From assembly GCA_031280705.1 (NCBI GenBank), contig JAITGJ010000008.1, positions 1 through 5,190 on the forward strand: a stretch of 5,190 nucleotides of DNA. The letters are read 5' to 3'. The notes beneath the pieces are model-generated. The model was not told where the DNA came from. It searched no databases and saw nothing but the letters and a program-made list of their open reading frames with translations. How positions within the stretch are numbered: the stretch's first letter is position 1; each line of letters starts with the position of its first letter. A program made the position numbers and the translations under genes. This DNA comes from Spirochaetaceae bacterium (GTDB lineage Bacteria > Spirochaetota > Spirochaetia > Treponematales > Breznakiellaceae). Of the stretch, positions 1-5,101 are shown piece by piece.

Positions 1-37
1 GGGAACCTCTAAAAACCGGTTGTTTTCAGAGGTTCCC
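1..37. repeat. Intergenic palindrome, copy A
   Basis: Bases 1-10 (GGGAACCTCT) are the exact reverse complement of 28-37. After one mismatch the stem continues with 12-16 against 22-26, leaving a loop of about 5 bases. It shares the core CTCTAAAAAC with the second palindrome at 87-116, so the two look like members of one repeat family. There is no T-tract on either side, so it is not a standard intrinsic terminator. The element may extend left of the window. Confidence 0.7.
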
Positions 38-86
38 TTGCGGTTTCTCGCCCTAAGGGCTGTGAAACACGCATTTTTAAGCGGTT

Positions 87-116
87 CATCTCTAAAAACT
101 GAAGTTTTTAGAGATG
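87..116. repeat. Intergenic palindrome, copy B (perfect 14-base arms)
   Basis: Bases 87-100 are the exact reverse complement of 103-116. As RNA this gives a stem of 13 pairs closed by a TGAA loop. The arm contains CTCTAAAAAC (90-99), the same core as copy A (7-16). A shorter perfect dyad, GCCCT-A-AGGGC, lies between the copies at 50-60. Neither flank has a T-run, so a REP-like dispersed element or RNA-processing signal fits better than a terminator. This is inference from two copies only. Confidence 0.75.
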
Positions 117-123
117 CCCTAAT

Positions 124-209
124 TTAAATGGGCAATTTTAACGAGGCAAACCGACCTCCTTTAAGCCACAACATTCTATTCTTTTTCCGGCATAATAAAG
201 TACACCTCC
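124..209 (-). other. Leader-like region: two strong Shine-Dalgarno sites with mini-ORFs
   Basis: Minus-strand GGAGGTG (209-203) lies 9 bases before ATG at 193-191. That ATG opens only a five-codon frame, MPEKE, stopping at 178-176. The next ATG (174-172), two bases later, opens a 16-codon frame, MLWLKGGRFASLKLPI, stopping at 126-124. It has no good Shine-Dalgarno of its own. A second strong Shine-Dalgarno, AAAGGAGGTC (162-153), has no usable long frame after it. The set could be a leader for a gene off the left edge, or the residue of a lost gene. The peptides are not recognisable and translation is unproven. Confidence 0.3.
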
Positions 210-232
210 ATAATTTTTATAGAATAAAATTT

Positions 233-261
233 ATCTTATTACACTTTCAAAATTTTGTCAG
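233..261 (-). promoter_or_regulatory. Candidate sigma-70 promoter reading leftward
   Basis: On the minus strand CTGACA (261-256) is separated by 17 bases from TAAGAT (238-233). These match the consensus hexamers at 5/6 and 4/6. The predicted start, near 226, lies just before a strong Shine-Dalgarno sequence at 209-203. The region is very AT-rich, so chance matches are likely. The Shine-Dalgarno and ATG in the right order are the main support. Confidence 0.35.
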
Positions 262-295
262 TTATTTTTAAGAACTCAATTTTTTTCGGATTTAA

Positions 296-444
296 TGGCG
301 CCTAACGTTCCGGCTGTTTACGCGCCCCAGCAATGCTGGGGACGCCTCCATTCGGCCCGGTCATGGGCTGTGCCCATCCCTCGCTCCCCCGCGTGGCCCG
401 GCGGTTTTCCCCGCCCGTGGGACCAAACAAACCGCCTGCGTGTA
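296..444 (-). other. GC-rich hairpin block downstream of the sigma-factor gene
   Basis: The base composition changes abruptly at about 295, from very AT-rich to very GC-rich. The block holds three dyads: 400-407 against 429-436 (GGCGGTTT type, starting 8 bases past the sigma-factor stop), 363-368 against 372-377 (ATGGGC-TGT-GCCCAT), and CCCCAGCA (325-332) against TGCTGGGG (334-341). GGCGG at 400-404 can also pair with CCGCC at 411-415, an alternative to the first stem. An open frame crosses it on the plus strand (295-546), but it runs antisense into the sigma-factor gene and has no ribosome site, so it is not called as a gene. The block could be a structured 3' UTR, a small RNA or an intergenic repeat. 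No T-tract marks a terminator. Confidence 0.4.
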
Positions 445-1488
445 TTAAGGATTTTCCTTGAGCTCGTTAAGTTCTTTCAGATTGCGCAGTTTCCAGGTCG
501 CTTTTTCCTGTATTTGCCGGACCCGTTCGCGGGTGATGCCGAGTAGCCGCCCTGTTTCCTCAAGGGTAAGGGGTTTTTCTCCGGCAAGGCCGAAGCGGAA
601 CTGGATAATCTTCATCTCCCGCTCGGAAAGCTGGGAAAGAATATCGCCCATGGTCTCCTGGAGCGTCATGGAGAAGACCATTTCGAACGGCTCCTCCATG
701 CTGTCGTCCTTGATCAGGTCCGCAAGGCGGGTAAGGTTTCCGTTGTCAACAATCGTGTCAAGGCTCGTGGTTTCCTGGGAAAGTTTGACGATTTCCTTGA
801 CCTTGTTTACGGGTACGCCGAGGTATTCGGATAATTCTTCCTCACTGGGGTCGCGGCCCAGATCCTGGGTGAGCTGCTTTGCCACAAAGTAGCATTTTTT
901 GATGGTGTTGAGCATGTGGATGGGGATACGGATGACGCGGCCCTTGTCGGCGATGCTTTTGATAATCGCCTGCCTGATCCACCAGGTGCCGTAGGTCGAG
1001 AAACGGCAGCCGCGGGTATAGTCGAACCGCTCCACCGCCTCTATAAGGCCGATATTACCCTCATCTATGAGGTCGAGCAGGGAAAGCCCCCGGTGCTGGT
1101 AATTTTTCGCGATGGATACAACGAGGCGGAGATTGGAGTTGATCATCCGGTTTTTGTACTGGAGCAGGGCGCCGTCAACGGCTGAGCGTTCCCGTTTATA
1201 CTCAGTGGTTTTTTCTTTGCCTTCCCACGCTTTGTCGAGTTCCTTGAGCTGTTTACGGAAACCGACTATTTTTTGGCCGATACTCTGCTCTTCCTGTACC
1301 GTGAGAAGGGGAAATTTGGAAATTTGCTTAAAATACAGCGCAAGCGGGTCCGTGTCCCGCGCGGCTTTGGGTTTTTTGGCGCTTTTTGCGCGGCTCTCGC
1401 CCTTTCTTTTGGGTTTGGTCCGCTCTCCAGCTTCCTCACCTCCGGAATGCTGCGCCCCTTTTTTGTCAATCGTGATTGTTTTAGACAT
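445..1488 (-). CDS. RNA polymerase sigma factor, sigma-70 family (group 2, RpoS/RpoD-like)
   Basis: This encodes a sigma subunit that directs RNA polymerase core to promoters. Positions count from the upstream TTG. Region 1.2 is around residues 47-75 (DPLALYFKQISKFPLLT). Region 2 is around 115-192, with NSNLRLVVSIAKNY, DLIDEGNIGLIEAVERFD and the promoter-melting and -10 recognition stretch RFSTYGTWWIRQAI. Region 3 is around 193-250. Region 4 is around 283-340, with the helix-turn-helix LTLEETGRLLGITRERVRQI. Region 1.1 is missing and replaced by a basic, low-complexity tail (residues 20-46). About 45 residues, largely charged, separate regions 1.2 and 2.1. At 347 residues it is close to RpoS size and shorter than a typical RpoD, so I favour an alternative, stress-type factor. 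ATG 1488 is preferred over TTG 1491 because AAGG at 1499-1496 lies 7 bases upstream of the ATG and only 4 from the TTG. It follows the LysM/M23 gene by about 60 bases and is probably cotranscribed with it. Confidence 0.95.
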   Translation of the reverse strand: MSKTITIDKKGAQHSGGEEAGERTKPKRKGESRAKSAKKPKAARDTDPLALYFKQISKFPLLTVQEEQSIGQKIVGFRKQLKELDKAWEGKEKTTEYKRERSAVDGALLQYKNRMINSNLRLVVSIAKNYQHRGLSLLDLIDEGNIGLIEAVERFDYTRGCRFSTYGTWWIRQAIIKSIADKGRVIRIPIHMLNTIKKCYFVAKQLTQDLGRDPSEEELSEYLGVPVNKVKEIVKLSQETTSLDTIVDNGNLTRLADLIKDDSMEEPFEMVFSMTLQETMGDILSQLSEREMKIIQFRFGLAGEKPLTLEETGRLLGITRERVRQIQEKATWKLRNLKELNELKENP

Positions 1489-1515
1489 CAAACTACCTTG
1501 CTTCTGGATTAAACC

Positions 1516-1544
1516 AGCTTGATCCGAATTATGAAAACTGTCAA
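1516..1544 (-). promoter_or_regulatory. Possible internal promoter for the sigma-factor gene
   Basis: A perfect TTGACA stands at 1544-1539 in the gap between the LysM/M23 gene and the sigma gene. No good -10 follows at the normal distance: 17 bases on is CAAGCT, only 2/6. CATAAT (1533-1528) is a good -10 on its own, but it sits just 5 bases after TTGACA and would need a different, weak -35. So the sigma gene might have its own start here, but the hexamers do not form a normal pair. Confidence 0.25.
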
Positions 1545-1550
1545 CACACC

Positions 1551-2486
1551 CTAAGAACGGGGCGCGATGGCAGGATCGACCGGCGTATTGTTGCGATACA
1601 CGAGGAAGAACAACTCCGGTTTTGACGATATGCCGTCGATCCCCAGCCGTCCCAACTCCGTCCCCGGCGCAACCCGGTCGCCCTCTCGCACCGAAAGGTT
1701 TTCACAACCGCCATACACGTAAATATACCCTCCTTGTACCTGCACAACCGCGACCTTACCCATACCACGGTACGGTCCGGCGGATATTACCGTTCCTTCT
1801 GTCAGGCTCCGTACCGGTTCGGCCCGTTCGCCCAACAGCACGACGCCGTTCATGTTGCCCGTCATGTAGGCCACTTCCCGCGCCCCTACCGGCCACACAA
1901 CCGAAGCGTCCACCGTCCGCGCGGGCGATGTCGCCCGGGGCGGATTTTGCCGCCCGCTTCCGGCGCCTCCGTTTGCCGGAACCGTTCCACTCACGACGGG
2001 CGGCGCGGGATCCGGAATGCGAAGCCGGTCGCCCACTTTGAGCACATGATCGGGCGCAAGACCGCTCGCCTCCCGAATCGCCTCCGCGGTTGTCCCGTAA
2101 CGGCGCGCCAGGGCGTAAAAACTGTCTCCCCGCACCGCCTGATACGCGATATAACGCGGCGCGTCCGCCCGTGCGGCTCCCTGTCCTCCGGCGGCGGCCT
2201 GTCCACTTTCAGTGGCCTGGCCACTTTCAGTAGCCTGGCCACTGAAAGCGGGCCGCCCGCCGGAAGGGGACGGACCGGTCCGGGGGATGCGGAGCCGCGC
2301 GCCTTCCCGCACACGCGTGGGATCGCTTATCCCGTTCAGGGTTAAAATTTCCTGAACAGCGACCCCGTACCGGCGGGCCAGCGCGTACACCGTCTCCCCG
2401 CGCCGGACGGTATGGACCGTTTCCTGCGCGAAAACCCCCATTACGGTGAGCAGCATGAGACAGGCAAAGAGCCGGAAAACACTCAT
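1551..2486 (-). CDS. Secreted LysM-LysM-M23 family protein with degenerate peptidase domain (NlpD/EnvC-like)
   Basis: This 311-residue protein is exported. Residues 1-20 form a signal peptide with a hydrophobic core and probable cleavage after VFA. The Cys at residue 9 lies too early for a normal lipobox. Two LysM domains, which bind peptidoglycan glycan chains, follow at about 25-68 (HTVRRGETVYALARRYG) and 115-158 (YQAVRGDSFYALARRYG). A Gly/Ala/Gln linker joins them and a Pro/Gly/Arg-rich linker follows. The C-terminal part (about 197-308) has the M23/LytM pattern: WPV start, GTVISAG, GYIYVYGG, VREGDRVAPGTELGRLG, PELFFLVYRNNTPVDP. All zinc ligands are lost: HLHFE is replaced by ELFFL, and there is no His after residue 25. 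It should therefore act as a non-enzymatic activator or scaffold of wall hydrolases in the periplasm (inference from NlpD and EnvC). The ATG at 2486 has only a weak GGGCAG upstream. The gene precedes the sigma gene, as nlpD precedes rpoS. Confidence 0.88.
   Translation of the reverse strand: MSVFRLFACLMLLTVMGVFAQETVHTVRRGETVYALARRYGVAVQEILTLNGISDPTRVREGARLRIPRTGPSPSGGRPAFSGQATESGQATESGQAAAGGQGAARADAPRYIAYQAVRGDSFYALARRYGTTAEAIREASGLAPDHVLKVGDRLRIPDPAPPVVSGTVPANGGAGSGRQNPPRATSPARTVDASVVWPVGAREVAYMTGNMNGVVLLGERAEPVRSLTEGTVISAGPYRGMGKVAVVQVQGGYIYVYGGCENLSVREGDRVAPGTELGRLGIDGISSKPELFFLVYRNNTPVDPAIAPRS
2198..2251 (-). repeat. Three 18-base tandem units in the inter-LysM linker
   Basis: Units at 2198-2215, 2216-2233 and 2234-2251 each start CCTG(T/G)CCACT on the plus strand. 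The first two differ at two positions and the third diverges in its second half. They encode the SGQATE repeats of the linker (about residues 79-96), so copy-number change would stay in frame and alter the spacing between the LysM domains. CTTTCAGT in the second unit is also inverted against ACTGAAAG in the third. Confidence 0.7.
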
Positions 2487-2578
2487 ATCTGCCCATTATC
2501 GGCGTATTTGCCAAGTTTGATAAGCGCCCGGCGCCTTCACACGAAAGCAAAAGCCGTATTTCATCGCGGCCTAGGACC

Positions 2579-2607
2579 AAGGTACGGGAAAAAAATGGAT
2601 TCGTCAA
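2579..2607 (-). promoter_or_regulatory. Weak candidate promoter for the LysM/M23-sigma operon
   Basis: On the minus strand TTGACG (2607-2602) is followed after 17 bases by TACCTT (2584-2579), a poor -10 with 3/6 matches. The implied start near 2572 would give a leader of about 85 bases. The -35 is convincing and the -10 is not. The real promoter may use another sigma factor. Confidence 0.22.
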
Positions 2608-2626
2608 CCGCGTCTCCGGTATTTTT

Positions 2627-2654
2627 TTGATATTTTGTGATAATATCATATAAT
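2627..2654 (+). promoter_or_regulatory. Sigma-70 promoter for the cyaB-deaminase unit, with a dyad in the spacer
   Basis: TTGATA (2627-2632) and a perfect TATAAT (2649-2654) are separated by 16 bases, giving a predicted start near 2661 and a leader of about 76 bases. A perfect 7-base inverted repeat, TGATATT-N7-AATATCA (2628-2648), fills the spacer and overlaps the -35. That is a typical position for a repressor operator. The surrounding DNA is AT-rich, which lowers the significance of the dyad. Confidence 0.7.
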
Positions 2655-2686
2655 TAACCAGTTTTTGATAAATGGAACGAAGAAAA

Positions 2687-2715
2687 ACGGCTGGTTTTCG
2701 GGAAAATCCGGCCGT
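2687..2715 (+). promoter_or_regulatory. 5' UTR hairpin upstream of cyaB
   Basis: ACGGC (2687-2691) pairs with GCCGT (2711-2715). The stem continues through a T-G wobble, GG/CC and TTTT (2695-2698) with AAAA (2703-2706), leaving a CGGG loop and one bulged T (2707). It lies between the predicted transcript start and the ribosome site (2727-2731). It has no T-tract, so it might stabilise the mRNA or affect translation rather than terminate it. Confidence 0.45.
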
Positions 2716-2736
2716 AATTTTAAAACGGGAGAAAAA

Positions 2737-3357
2737 ATGTCCGTAGAAATTGAACTGAAAGCGTGGGCCGCCGATCCTCCCGCGGTGCGGGAGCGCCTTT
2801 CCCGCGTCGCCGTCTACCGGGGAGCGTTTGTCAAGGAAGATACCTATTGGCGTCCTTCCCGCGCGGGCGGGGATTTTCCTCCCGCGGGAGTACGCCTCCG
2901 CCGGGAAACGTTTGTCCGCCCGTCAGGCGGGGAGGAGCAAAGGCTGCTCGTAACGTTCAAGACCAAGGAAGTCCGGAACGGCGTTGAAGTTAACCGGGAG
3001 CGGGAATTCGAGGTACGCGATGCCGGGGAAACGCCTCCCGAAATATGCGCTCCCGGTGCGGAGCGGGTAAGCGCCCTTGAGGAATTGCTTGCCCTTGTAC
3101 GGCTCAGTCCCGCCGTTCACAAGACCAAACGGGGCGGCGTGTGGGACTACCGGGGCATTACGGCGGAACTGCTTGAGATTCCGGGACTGGGTTTCTTTCT
3201 GGAACTTGAAATCATCGCCCGCGACAGCGAAGACGAAACGGTACGGGAGGCCCGCGCACGGCTCCTCAGCCTCCTCGCCGCGGCCGGTATCGGTGAAGAC
3301 TGTATTGAAACCCGGTATTATACGGAGATGCTCGCGGGTATAATAGAGCTGTTCTGA
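2737..3357 (+). CDS. cyaB: CYTH-domain protein, class IV adenylate cyclase-like (CyaB)
   Basis: This 206-residue soluble protein belongs to the CYTH superfamily, whose members make cAMP from ATP (CyaB) or hydrolyse triphosphates such as thiamine triphosphate or tripolyphosphate in a beta-barrel tunnel. The diagnostic ExExK motif is at the N terminus (MSVEIELKAW; E4, E6, K8). Tunnel-type charged residues follow: GVRLRRE (51-57), TFKTKEVRNGVEVNRERE (73-90), HKTKRGGVWDYRG (128-140), FLELEI (154-159) and the C-terminal ETRYYTEML (191-199). Length and order fit the CyaB group, but adenylate cyclase activity cannot be told from triphosphatase activity by sequence alone. ATG 2737 is chosen because GGGAG (2727-2731) lies 5 bases upstream and the family motif starts at once. 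The frame is open back to TTG 2665, but that would add 24 atypical residues. It is probably cotranscribed with the downstream deaminase gene. Confidence 0.88.
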   Translation: MSVEIELKAWAADPPAVRERLSRVAVYRGAFVKEDTYWRPSRAGGDFPPAGVRLRRETFVRPSGGEEQRLLVTFKTKEVRNGVEVNREREFEVRDAGETPPEICAPGAERVSALEELLALVRLSPAVHKTKRGGVWDYRGITAELLEIPGLGFFLELEIIARDSEDETVREARARLLSLLAAAGIGEDCIETRYYTEMLAGIIELF

Positions 3358-3387
3358 AACTTCGCCAAGTTGGCGCAGTTTCAGAAC
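3351..3387. repeat. Palindrome overlapping the cyaB stop codon
   Basis: GTTCTGAAACT (3351-3361) is the exact reverse complement of 3377-3387. After one mismatch CGCCA (3363-3367) pairs with TGGCG (3371-3375), leaving a 3-base loop. The TGA stop (3355-3357) lies inside the left arm. No T-run follows on the plus strand, so this is more likely a REP-like element or mRNA-stability hairpin than a full terminator. It may still uncouple expression of the two genes. Confidence 0.7.
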
Positions 3388-3419
3388 AAGTCCAATGCAC
3401 GCGGGGGAGGAGCCTTGCC

Positions 3420-3914
3420 ATGAGTGAAACGGCGGTTTACCGGCGTCCCAGTTGGGATGAGTATTTTATGGAAGTCTGTGACGCAATCGCCAAACGGGCC
3501 ACCTGCGACCGGGGAAGGTCCGGCTGCGTGATCGCGCGGGACCATCAAATCCTCGTAACCGGCTATGTGGGCGCGCCCGCGGGACTTCCCCACTGCGACG
3601 AAGCGGGGCATCAGCTCAAGCGGATGGTTCACGAAGACGGCTCGGTTACGACTCACTGCGTCAGAACCGTACACGCGGAGCAGAACGCCCTGTGCCAGGC
3701 GGCGCGGCGCGGCATTTCCATTGAAGGCGCCACCCTGTACTGCCGTATGACGCCCTGTCGTACCTGTTCCATGCTGATTATCAACTGCGGTATCGTCCGC
3801 GTGGTTTGTCAGCGCCGCTACCACGACGCCGCCGATTCGGAAGCCATGTTCCGCCTTGCGGGCATCAAACTGGAATACATCCATGACGAGGTGGAAACGT
3901 ACGACCGGCAGTAG
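3420..3914 (+). CDS. dCMP/CMP deaminase, zinc-dependent (ComEB-like)
   Basis: This 164-residue cytosolic enzyme should deaminate dCMP to dUMP, the substrate of thymidylate synthase, so it supports dTTP synthesis. The catalytic zinc motif is complete: HAE (H85, E87) and PCRTC (C113, C116), with E87 as the proton shuttle. The family-typical segment GYVGAPAGLPHC (48-59) and the His/Cys-rich stretch H71 to C80 match the dCMP-deaminase branch rather than free cytidine deaminases. These Cys and His residues may form the second, structural zinc site seen in phage T4 dCMP deaminase. The start has a strong ribosome site, GGAGG (3406-3410), 9 bases before ATG. It lies 62 bases after cyaB on the same strand and probably shares its promoter. 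Specificity for dCMP rather than CMP or a modified nucleotide is inferred. Confidence 0.93.
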   Translation: MSETAVYRRPSWDEYFMEVCDAIAKRATCDRGRSGCVIARDHQILVTGYVGAPAGLPHCDEAGHQLKRMVHEDGSVTTHCVRTVHAEQNALCQAARRGISIEGATLYCRMTPCRTCSMLIINCGIVRVVCQRRYHDAADSEAMFRLAGIKLEYIHDEVETYDRQ

Positions 3915-3918
3915 CGGA

Positions 3919-3952
3919 AAACGCGCCGCGTGCGGCAGCCCACGCCGCGTTT
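3919..3952. terminator. Hairpin between convergent genes, possible bidirectional terminator
   Basis: AAACGCG (3919-3925) pairs with CGCGTTT (3946-3952). The inner stem GCGTG (3928-3932) pairs with CACGC (3941-3945), across a two-base bulge. On the plus strand the 3' arm runs into TTTCTT. On the minus strand it ends in TTTTCC. The hairpin starts 5 bases after the deaminase stop, the right place for a terminator. The T-tracts are short, so efficiency is uncertain. Confidence 0.5.
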
Positions 3953-3962
3953 CTTGATCGCG

Positions 3963-4010
3963 CGGTAACGGCGCGCCCGGCGTTTCAGGCCCGGCCGCGT
4001 TGGGTTACCG
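3963..4010. repeat. Second inverted repeat, spanning the stop of the minus-strand gene
   Basis: CGGTAAC (3963-3969) is the reverse complement of GTTACCG (4004-4010). The 34-base interior is itself GC-rich and can form smaller stems, for example around CCCGG and CCGGC. The TAA stop of the minus-strand gene (4007-4005) lies in the right arm. It could help end minus-strand transcription, but no T-run is seen. Confidence 0.35.
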
Positions 4011-4997
4011 GACGGGGCACGGAACGCCCGTCTGCCGGGCCAGCCTGAAACAGAGGTACATTTCCTCAATGGTGCGGCGGGGCCCGGCGGCCGCGGCATA
4101 CCGCCGGTGAACGGCCATTTCCCGCCGGTCAATGAAAAAATCGCAGATCGCCTTGGGGGTACGGGAATTCACGGCGGCATAGGTACCGCTATTTTCCAGA
4201 AATGCATGAATATCGGCGTGGCTTATCGCGTAGGCGCCGCGTGTTTCAAGCCGGGAACGGACCTCCCGTATCTCTTCCCACGAAAGGCCGAAAAGAAATT
4301 CTTCAAGCGCGGCGAGCGCTTCATCGTTTTCCAGCTTATCCGCGATAAAGTCTTTCCAGTCTTCTTCCAGTTCCATGGAAATCAGCAAAAATTCCGTCGC
4401 GCCGGTCATGGAGCCGAAGCCGGGGACGGTATTGTCCCGCGCCGTCCAGAGGGCTTCAAGCGCCGGAAAATGATCGGCCTTGCGGGGATCGTCACCCCGT
4501 TCCCAGAGGACCAGGAGGTCGCCGGCCAGGGCGCGTTTTGTTTCCGGGGAAAACCCGGGGCTTTCAAGCGCGGCAAGATAGGCGTCCTCCGCGAGAAGGG
4601 TATACAGTATCGAAAAAAGGACCCGCCGGATCGCCTGATACAACGCACCGTCCCGTTCAACGAGGCGGGCGAGCAGGGAAAAGGCGCGGCACTTGGCCAC
4701 CAGAAAACTCCGCGCCCCGATGACGCGTCCGGGAAGATGGAGCGGGCGCGGACCCTCCGGTTCAGCGGCCAAAAGCGCGAGCAGTTTATCCCGGTCAGGC
4801 GGCAGGGAATCGCGCTCCGGGGGAAAGCGGGCGATGGCCGCGCCCAGGGCCCGGACTTCGGAAAACCGCTTGAGCGCCTGACGGTACCCGCTGCGGCCAT
4901 GGGCGCGGCAGCACGCCGTTGCTTCATCAAAAAGCCTGGATTCCTCCCCGCTCAGTTCCAGAACACGGGGGAGCGGTCCGGGCTCGCTGGTAAACAT
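4005..4997 (-). CDS. Hypothetical protein, helical, about 330 residues
   Basis: I do not recognise this protein. From ATG 4997 it has 330 residues, starts MFTSEPGPLPRVLELSGEE, and is rich in Leu, Ala, Glu and Arg, which suggests a mostly alpha-helical, soluble protein. There is no clear membrane segment. Conserved-looking stretches include LVLWERGDDPRKADHF (mid-protein), a very acidic part (MELEEDWKDFIADKLENDE) and a C-terminal part with ISHADIHAFLENSGTY, ICDFFIDRRE and TIEEMYLCFRLARQTG. The frame is open up to ATG 5177, with another ATG at 5102. The longest form would begin with a signal-like hydrophobic stretch (MAVKTGLFTIICLLSALC). However, that part lies antisense to the promoter and ribosome site of the rightward gene starting at 5152, so it is probably accidental. 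None of the three starts has a convincing Shine-Dalgarno: GAGAGGA is about 15 bases before 4997. The C-terminal end is firm, the start is not. Confidence 0.7.
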   Translation of the reverse strand: MFTSEPGPLPRVLELSGEESRLFDEATACCRAHGRSGYRQALKRFSEVRALGAAIARFPPERDSLPPDRDKLLALLAAEPEGPRPLHLPGRVIGARSFLVAKCRAFSLLARLVERDGALYQAIRRVLFSILYTLLAEDAYLAALESPGFSPETKRALAGDLLVLWERGDDPRKADHFPALEALWTARDNTVPGFGSMTGATEFLLISMELEEDWKDFIADKLENDEALAALEEFLFGLSWEEIREVRSRLETRGAYAISHADIHAFLENSGTYAAVNSRTPKAICDFFIDRREMAVHRRYAAAAGPRRTIEEMYLCFRLARQTGVPCPVR

Positions 4998-5101
4998 AAT
5001 AACGATAAGTGTATCCTCTCTTTTCCCGGAGATCAACAAAAATCCGGACCGCGCGGCATCTTTTTCGGCGCGCGCCGGCGGCAGGCCCCGTCCATCCGGC
5101 A

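Noticed and set aside
128..271. Plus-strand frame of 47 codons starting ATG 128.
   Set aside because: It has no ribosome site, AT-driven composition (Phe, Asn, Ile, His) and overlaps minus-strand leader signals. Most likely chance.
295..310. GCCTAAC (plus) / GTTAGGC (minus), resembling the core of an integron attC site next to a hairpin block.
   Set aside because: No matching partner core lies within normal attC length. The only RYYYAAC-type match (ACTTAAC, minus strand) is inside the sigma gene, about 170 bases away. No integrase is visible.
458..892. Plus-strand frame of 144 codons within the sigma-factor gene.
   Set aside because: It is antisense to a clearly conserved sigma-70 protein. 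Ser/Arg-rich shadow frame.
1734..2345. Plus-strand frame of 203 codons opposite the LysM/M23 gene.
   Set aside because: It is antisense to well-defined LysM domains and rich in Arg, Gly and Pro with no domain.
2227..2649. Minus-strand frame of 140 codons overlapping the start of the LysM/M23 gene.
   Set aside because: It is in a different frame from the LysM domains, has no recognisable domain, and its upstream part is promoter DNA.
2665..2736. Upstream TTG start that would lengthen CyaB by 24 residues.
   Set aside because: It has no ribosome site, lies almost at the predicted transcript start, and the family motif begins at the ATG 2737 start, which has a good Shine-Dalgarno.
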